Under the pieces are notes generated by a model. It did not search any database. It saw only the letters and a program-made list of their open reading frames with translations, and was not told the origin of the DNA. Below, one piece after another: positions 23,993-24,546 of a stretch of DNA of 24,546 bases. Each line of letters starts with the position of its first letter. The stretch's first letter is position 1. A program made the position numbers and the translations under genes. Where the stretch lies: contig JAGREF010000052.1 in assembly GCA_020446665.1 (NCBI GenBank), positions 1 through 24,546 on the forward strand, read 5' to 3'. The stretch is from Sphingomonadaceae bacterium. Lineage in GTDB: Bacteria > Pseudomonadota > Alphaproteobacteria > Sphingomonadales > Sphingomonadaceae.

Positions 23993-24004
23993 TCCCATTT
24001 GGGA
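23993..24004. promoter_or_regulatory. Short inverted repeat between the LuxR-type gene and cysD
   Basis: TCCCA-TT-TGGGA is a perfect 5-bp inverted repeat 12 nt upstream of the regulator ATG and 65 nt upstream of cysD. It could be an operator read by the divergent regulator, but 12-bp palindromes also arise by chance. Confidence 0.3.
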
Positions 24005-24068
24005 ACTGCAGAGGCAAGGCGAATCCGTCACACGCCCCGTAAGACCGAAAGCGAGCCAAGGAAAATCC

Positions 24069-24546
24069 ATGCGCAAACTGACCCATCTCGAACGGCTGGA
24101 AGCGGAAAGCATCCACATCATGCGCGAGGTCGTGGCGGAAACGACCAAGCCGGTGATGCTCTATTCCGTGGGCAAGGACAGCGCCGTGATGCTGCATCTG
24201 GCCAAGAAGGCATTCTACCCATCGCCGCCGCCTTTTCCGCTGCTGCATGTCGATACGACTTGGAAATTCAAGGACATGTATGCCCTGCGCGAGAAAGCCG
24301 CGCAGGATGCCGGGATGGAATTGCTGGTCTATCACAATCCCGAAGCGGAAGAGCGCGGGATCAACCCGTACGACCACGGCCCGCTGCACACCGATATGTG
24401 GAAGACGGAAGGGTTGAAGCAGGCGCTCGACAAATATGGTTTTGACGCAGCCTTTGGCGGCGCGCGTCGTGACGAGGAAAAGAGCCGCGCGAAAGAGCGC
24501 ATTTTCTCCTTCCGCACGGCCAGCCATGGCTGGGACCCGAAGAACC
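24069..24546 (+). CDS. cysD: Sulfate adenylyltransferase subunit 2 (CysD), 3' truncated by window
   Basis: The first 159 residues are visible from ATG 24069, with AAGGAAA about 6 nt upstream. CysD is the small catalytic subunit of ATP sulfurylase and, with the GTPase CysN, makes adenosine 5'-phosphosulfate from sulfate and ATP in the cytoplasm. It belongs to the N-type ATP pyrophosphatases: the PP-loop reads [13 protein letters not shown] (S33-S38). Further family blocks are [37 protein letters not shown] and [20 protein letters not shown]. The frame runs off the right edge; cysN is expected next but not seen. Confidence 0.96.
   Translation, partial: MRKLTHLERLEAESIHIMREVVAETTKPVMLYSVGKDSAVMLHLAKKAFYPSPPPFPLLHVDTTWKFKDMYALREKAAQDAGMELLVYHNPEAEERGINPYDHGPLHTDMWKTEGLKQALDKYGFDAAFGGARRDEEKSRAKERIFSFRTASHGWDPKN

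Noticed and set aside
24002..24030. GGAAC upstream of cysD as an EcfG-type general stress promoter
   Set aside because: The nearest CGT-like -10 (CGTC) is 19 nt away and imperfect; spacing and sequence do not fit.

Overview
The window looks like a chromosomal segment of a GC-rich alphaproteobacterium, most likely Sphingomonadales and possibly Erythrobacteraceae. This rests on the ccoG-ccoH-ccoI-ccoS-hemN order, a LuxR-type regulator divergent from cysD, the style of the DUF11 and autotransporter proteins, and the codon use. The placement is an inference; there is no rRNA to anchor it. I saw no tRNA, rRNA, CRISPR array, insertion sequence or prophage gene.

Region 1 (1-5451, + strand) is the maturation end of a cbb3 oxidase locus. 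It holds the 3' part of ccoG, then ccoH, the copper ATPase ccoI, ccoS and a small Cys-containing ORF, nearly all translationally coupled. Next comes hemN, the oxygen-independent coproporphyrinogen III oxidase, with its own Fnr/FixK-like box. The position of that box predicts transcription starting on the hemN ATG.

Region 2 (5452-12872) concerns the cell surface. A 1627-residue secreted DUF11/Ig-like repeat protein with a very basic C-terminal tail lies 1 nt upstream of a smaller protein that has a PKD-like domain and an autotransporter-type beta-barrel. A hairpin separates this pair from a convergent small lipoprotein gene of unknown function.

Region 3 (12944-22902) is the most unusual part. 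On the minus strand, four closely spaced genes run from right to left: a winged-helix/TolB-like/TPR regulator, a 1523-residue fusion of cytochrome P450, two related middle domains, two transmembrane helices and a DyP-type peroxidase, a membrane anti-sigma-like protein, and a membrane-anchored subtilisin-like protease. The genes are 32 nt apart or overlap by 8 and 4 nt, and a good intrinsic terminator follows the last. Divergent from them is a two-gene + strand operon: a methyltransferase-fold protein that looks like a degenerate relative of the PhcB/XcbB (3-hydroxypalmitate methyl ester synthase) family, overlapping an ECF sigma factor. The shared promoter region carries two heptamer direct repeats with an 11-bp period. 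I propose this is one regulatory and enzymatic system: sigma, anti-sigma, periplasmic protease and a regulator controlling a membrane-bound two-heme oxidative enzyme, perhaps acting on a lipid or lipid-peroxide signal. The domains are visible in the sequence; the pathway is a hypothesis.

Region 4 (22905-24546) has a LuxR-type regulator divergent from cysD (ATP sulfurylase small subunit), which is cut by the window end.
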